IMG/VR virus record: IMGVR_UViG_3300019763_000001
Location: 62,001-126,000 of that record
DNA: 64,000 nt
Source: a virus
Strand: one strand, 5' to 3'
Part shown: positions 62,946 to 64,000 of the stretch, one piece after another
Layout: the number at the start of each line of letters is the position of its first letter
Numbering within the stretch: the stretch's first letter is position 1
Position numbers and translations under genes: made by a program
Notes under the pieces: model-generated
The model's database searches: none
What the model was told of the DNA's origin: nothing
What the model saw: the letters and a program-made list of their open reading frames with translations, nothing else

Positions 62946-63351
62946 TACAAATTTTATTTTGTTTGTGATTACTGCTATATACGTTATACTAAACCTTTTG
63001 TTGGTAGTTATCTTTTGGGTGATTGACGTTAGAGAAGGCGAAAATCCTTTCCCCACATACATAAAACGCACATATGATGATGATGGTAATCGCATTGGTA
63101 TGTATAGCTTAGATTGGCTTTATGAATTGACGTGGAAAGATCTATTAACTCTATCAACAATTTTGCTATTAGCGTTCATCATCGATTTAATTGTTTGTCA
63201 TATTGTTATAGGGTTAGTTGTTGCAATCCAAAAGTTATTGCATTATACTTCTAAAACAAAAATTTGGAATCATCTTACAAAAAGTAAGAAGAAATTTGAT
63301 AGAAAAATGAATGAAACAGTATTTAAAAAGAAGGAAATGAATCATGCCTAA
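62938..63351 (+). CDS. membrane protein (137 aa)
   Basis: Start at the ATG at 62938 (MDDTNFILFV) with AAAGGGG as SD; a longer TTG frame is unlikely. Two hydrophobic regions (about 6-28 and 72-100) and a basic C-terminal tail (KSKKKFDRKMN). No family recognised. Confidence 0.6.
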   Translation: MDDTNFILFVITAIYVILNLLLVVIFWVIDVREGENPFPTYIKRTYDDDGNRIGMYSLDWLYELTWKDLLTLSTILLLAFIIDLIVCHIVIGLVVAIQKLLHYTSKTKIWNHLTKSKKKFDRKMNETVFKKKEMNHA

Positions 63352-64000
63352 TAATATCACCATCTTTACTTTTGAAAATTTCGCTCAATCGGTAAATAAG
63401 ACAATTACAGAAAATGAATCGAATCTTTTTCGAACCACTTTAGATAAAGAAGAATTGTGGGAACATTACTTGAAATCATATCCATCAGAAGCCAATGAAA
63501 TCTATCGCGAACGTGGAAGATACGACTGCAATACATGTAAGCGTTTCATTCAGCAAGTTGGTGGATTAGTTTGGGTTGATGACGATTTGAATATGCACAC
63601 AATATGGGAACAGTCTTTCGAAGTCGGATATCCATATGGTGGCGTTGCTAAATCGATGCATAATTATATCATAGCAAATGCTGATGTTAAAAACGTATTC
63701 TTAGCAAATTCACGCTATCAAGTGATGATTGGCGAACAAGAAAATTATGAGTACGGTGATAGCGAAATTATCAATACATGGAATCATTTTTGGTTTGAGC
63801 CGTCTCGTGTGGTGAGTGGTGATATAATCGGAACGCTATTTGCAAAATACAAATCTGCGTTTGAAAGCACATACAGATCGTTATTGGACATTAATGAAAG
63901 TTCTATCGATTTGGTATTAGAGCTTTGTAATGATAATAATCTGTACAAGGGCGCTGAACATATTGAGAAGCTAGAAATTCTCAAAAAACTGAAAAGTGAT
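63344..64000 (+). CDS. hypothetical protein, 3' end outside window (219 aa seen)
   Basis: ATG at 63344 with AAGGAA upstream, open to the window edge. Contains CNTCKRFIQQVGGLVWVDDD (about 66-85), a CxxC..FI...G motif seen in phage proteins of unknown role. Overlaps the end of the preceding gene. No function assigned. Confidence 0.65.
   Translation, partial: MPNNITIFTFENFAQSVNKTITENESNLFRTTLDKEELWEHYLKSYPSEANEIYRERGRYDCNTCKRFIQQVGGLVWVDDDLNMHTIWEQSFEVGYPYGGVAKSMHNYIIANADVKNVFLANSRYQVMIGEQENYEYGDSEIINTWNHFWFEPSRVVSGDIIGTLFAKYKSAFESTYRSLLDINESSIDLVLELCNDNNLYKGAEHIEKLEILKKLKSD

Noticed and set aside
1-64000. A tRNA gene for reading UAGA inside the window
   Set aside because: I looked through the gene-free stretches on both strands and saw no cloverleaf with a TTCGAA-type arm and TCTA anticodon. 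It must lie elsewhere, if it exists.

Overview
The window is part of a T4-like contractile-tailed phage genome (myovirus). The evidence is the T4 core set in recognisable order on the minus strand: major capsid gp23, scaffold gp22, prohead protease gp21, small core proteins, portal gp20, tube gp19, sheath gp18, terminase gp17/gp16, gp15, gp14, gp13, gp6, gp25, gp5 and gp26, plus UvsW, UvsY and a Dda-type helicase. DNA is AT-rich. Gene content (DUF4815-type giant baseplate protein, gp26 with a small partner, SprT-like protease, many modular fibre genes) resembles marine or 'far' T4-like phages more than T4 itself. The host cannot be read from the sequence; a Gram-negative bacterium is likely. 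No tRNA, rRNA, CRISPR or insertion sequence was seen.

Layout. 1-1.2 kb: small unknown genes. 1.3-3.5 kb: a free-standing homing endonuclease with its own sigma70-type promoter, next to the capsid gene. 3.8-18.7 kb: head, portal, tail tube/sheath, packaging and neck genes, with a holin/DUF5675 pair between gp17 and gp18. 18.8-34.3 kb: giant baseplate/fibre proteins and gp6. 34.4-35.4 kb: a two-gene plus-strand island (unknown + SprT-like protease). 35.4-37.7 kb: gp25, gp5, a 59-residue protein and gp26. 37.9-53.4 kb: small membrane/periplasmic proteins and a long series of fibre/adhesin genes, including collagen-like ones. 53.5-60.5 kb: replication and recombination genes. 60.5-61.1 kb: a divergent, repeat-bearing intergenic region. 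61.1-64 kb: small plus-strand genes.

Late genes are preceded by exact T4-type late promoters (TATAAATA) or a recurring one-base variant (AATAAATA). Early-type genes have sigma70-like promoters, and operon ends have hairpin terminators.

The most striking observation is a probable four-base codon. Four genes (a neck-adjacent small protein, a 189-residue unknown, the Dda-like helicase and a family-A-polymerase-like protein) are each split into two frames at the same tetranucleotide, TAGA. The upstream frame ends in TAG, and reading resumes one base later (+1). None of the 63 genes whose stop lies in the window ends in TAG; all use TAA or TGA. In three of the four sites the preceding codon cannot re-pair after a +1 slip, which argues against ordinary slippage. 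A phage tRNA with an enlarged anticodon loop reading UAGA, or an equivalent factor, is the simplest model; it is not encoded in this window. A second oddity is a seven-repeat Asp-box beta-propeller inserted into the tail sheath protein.
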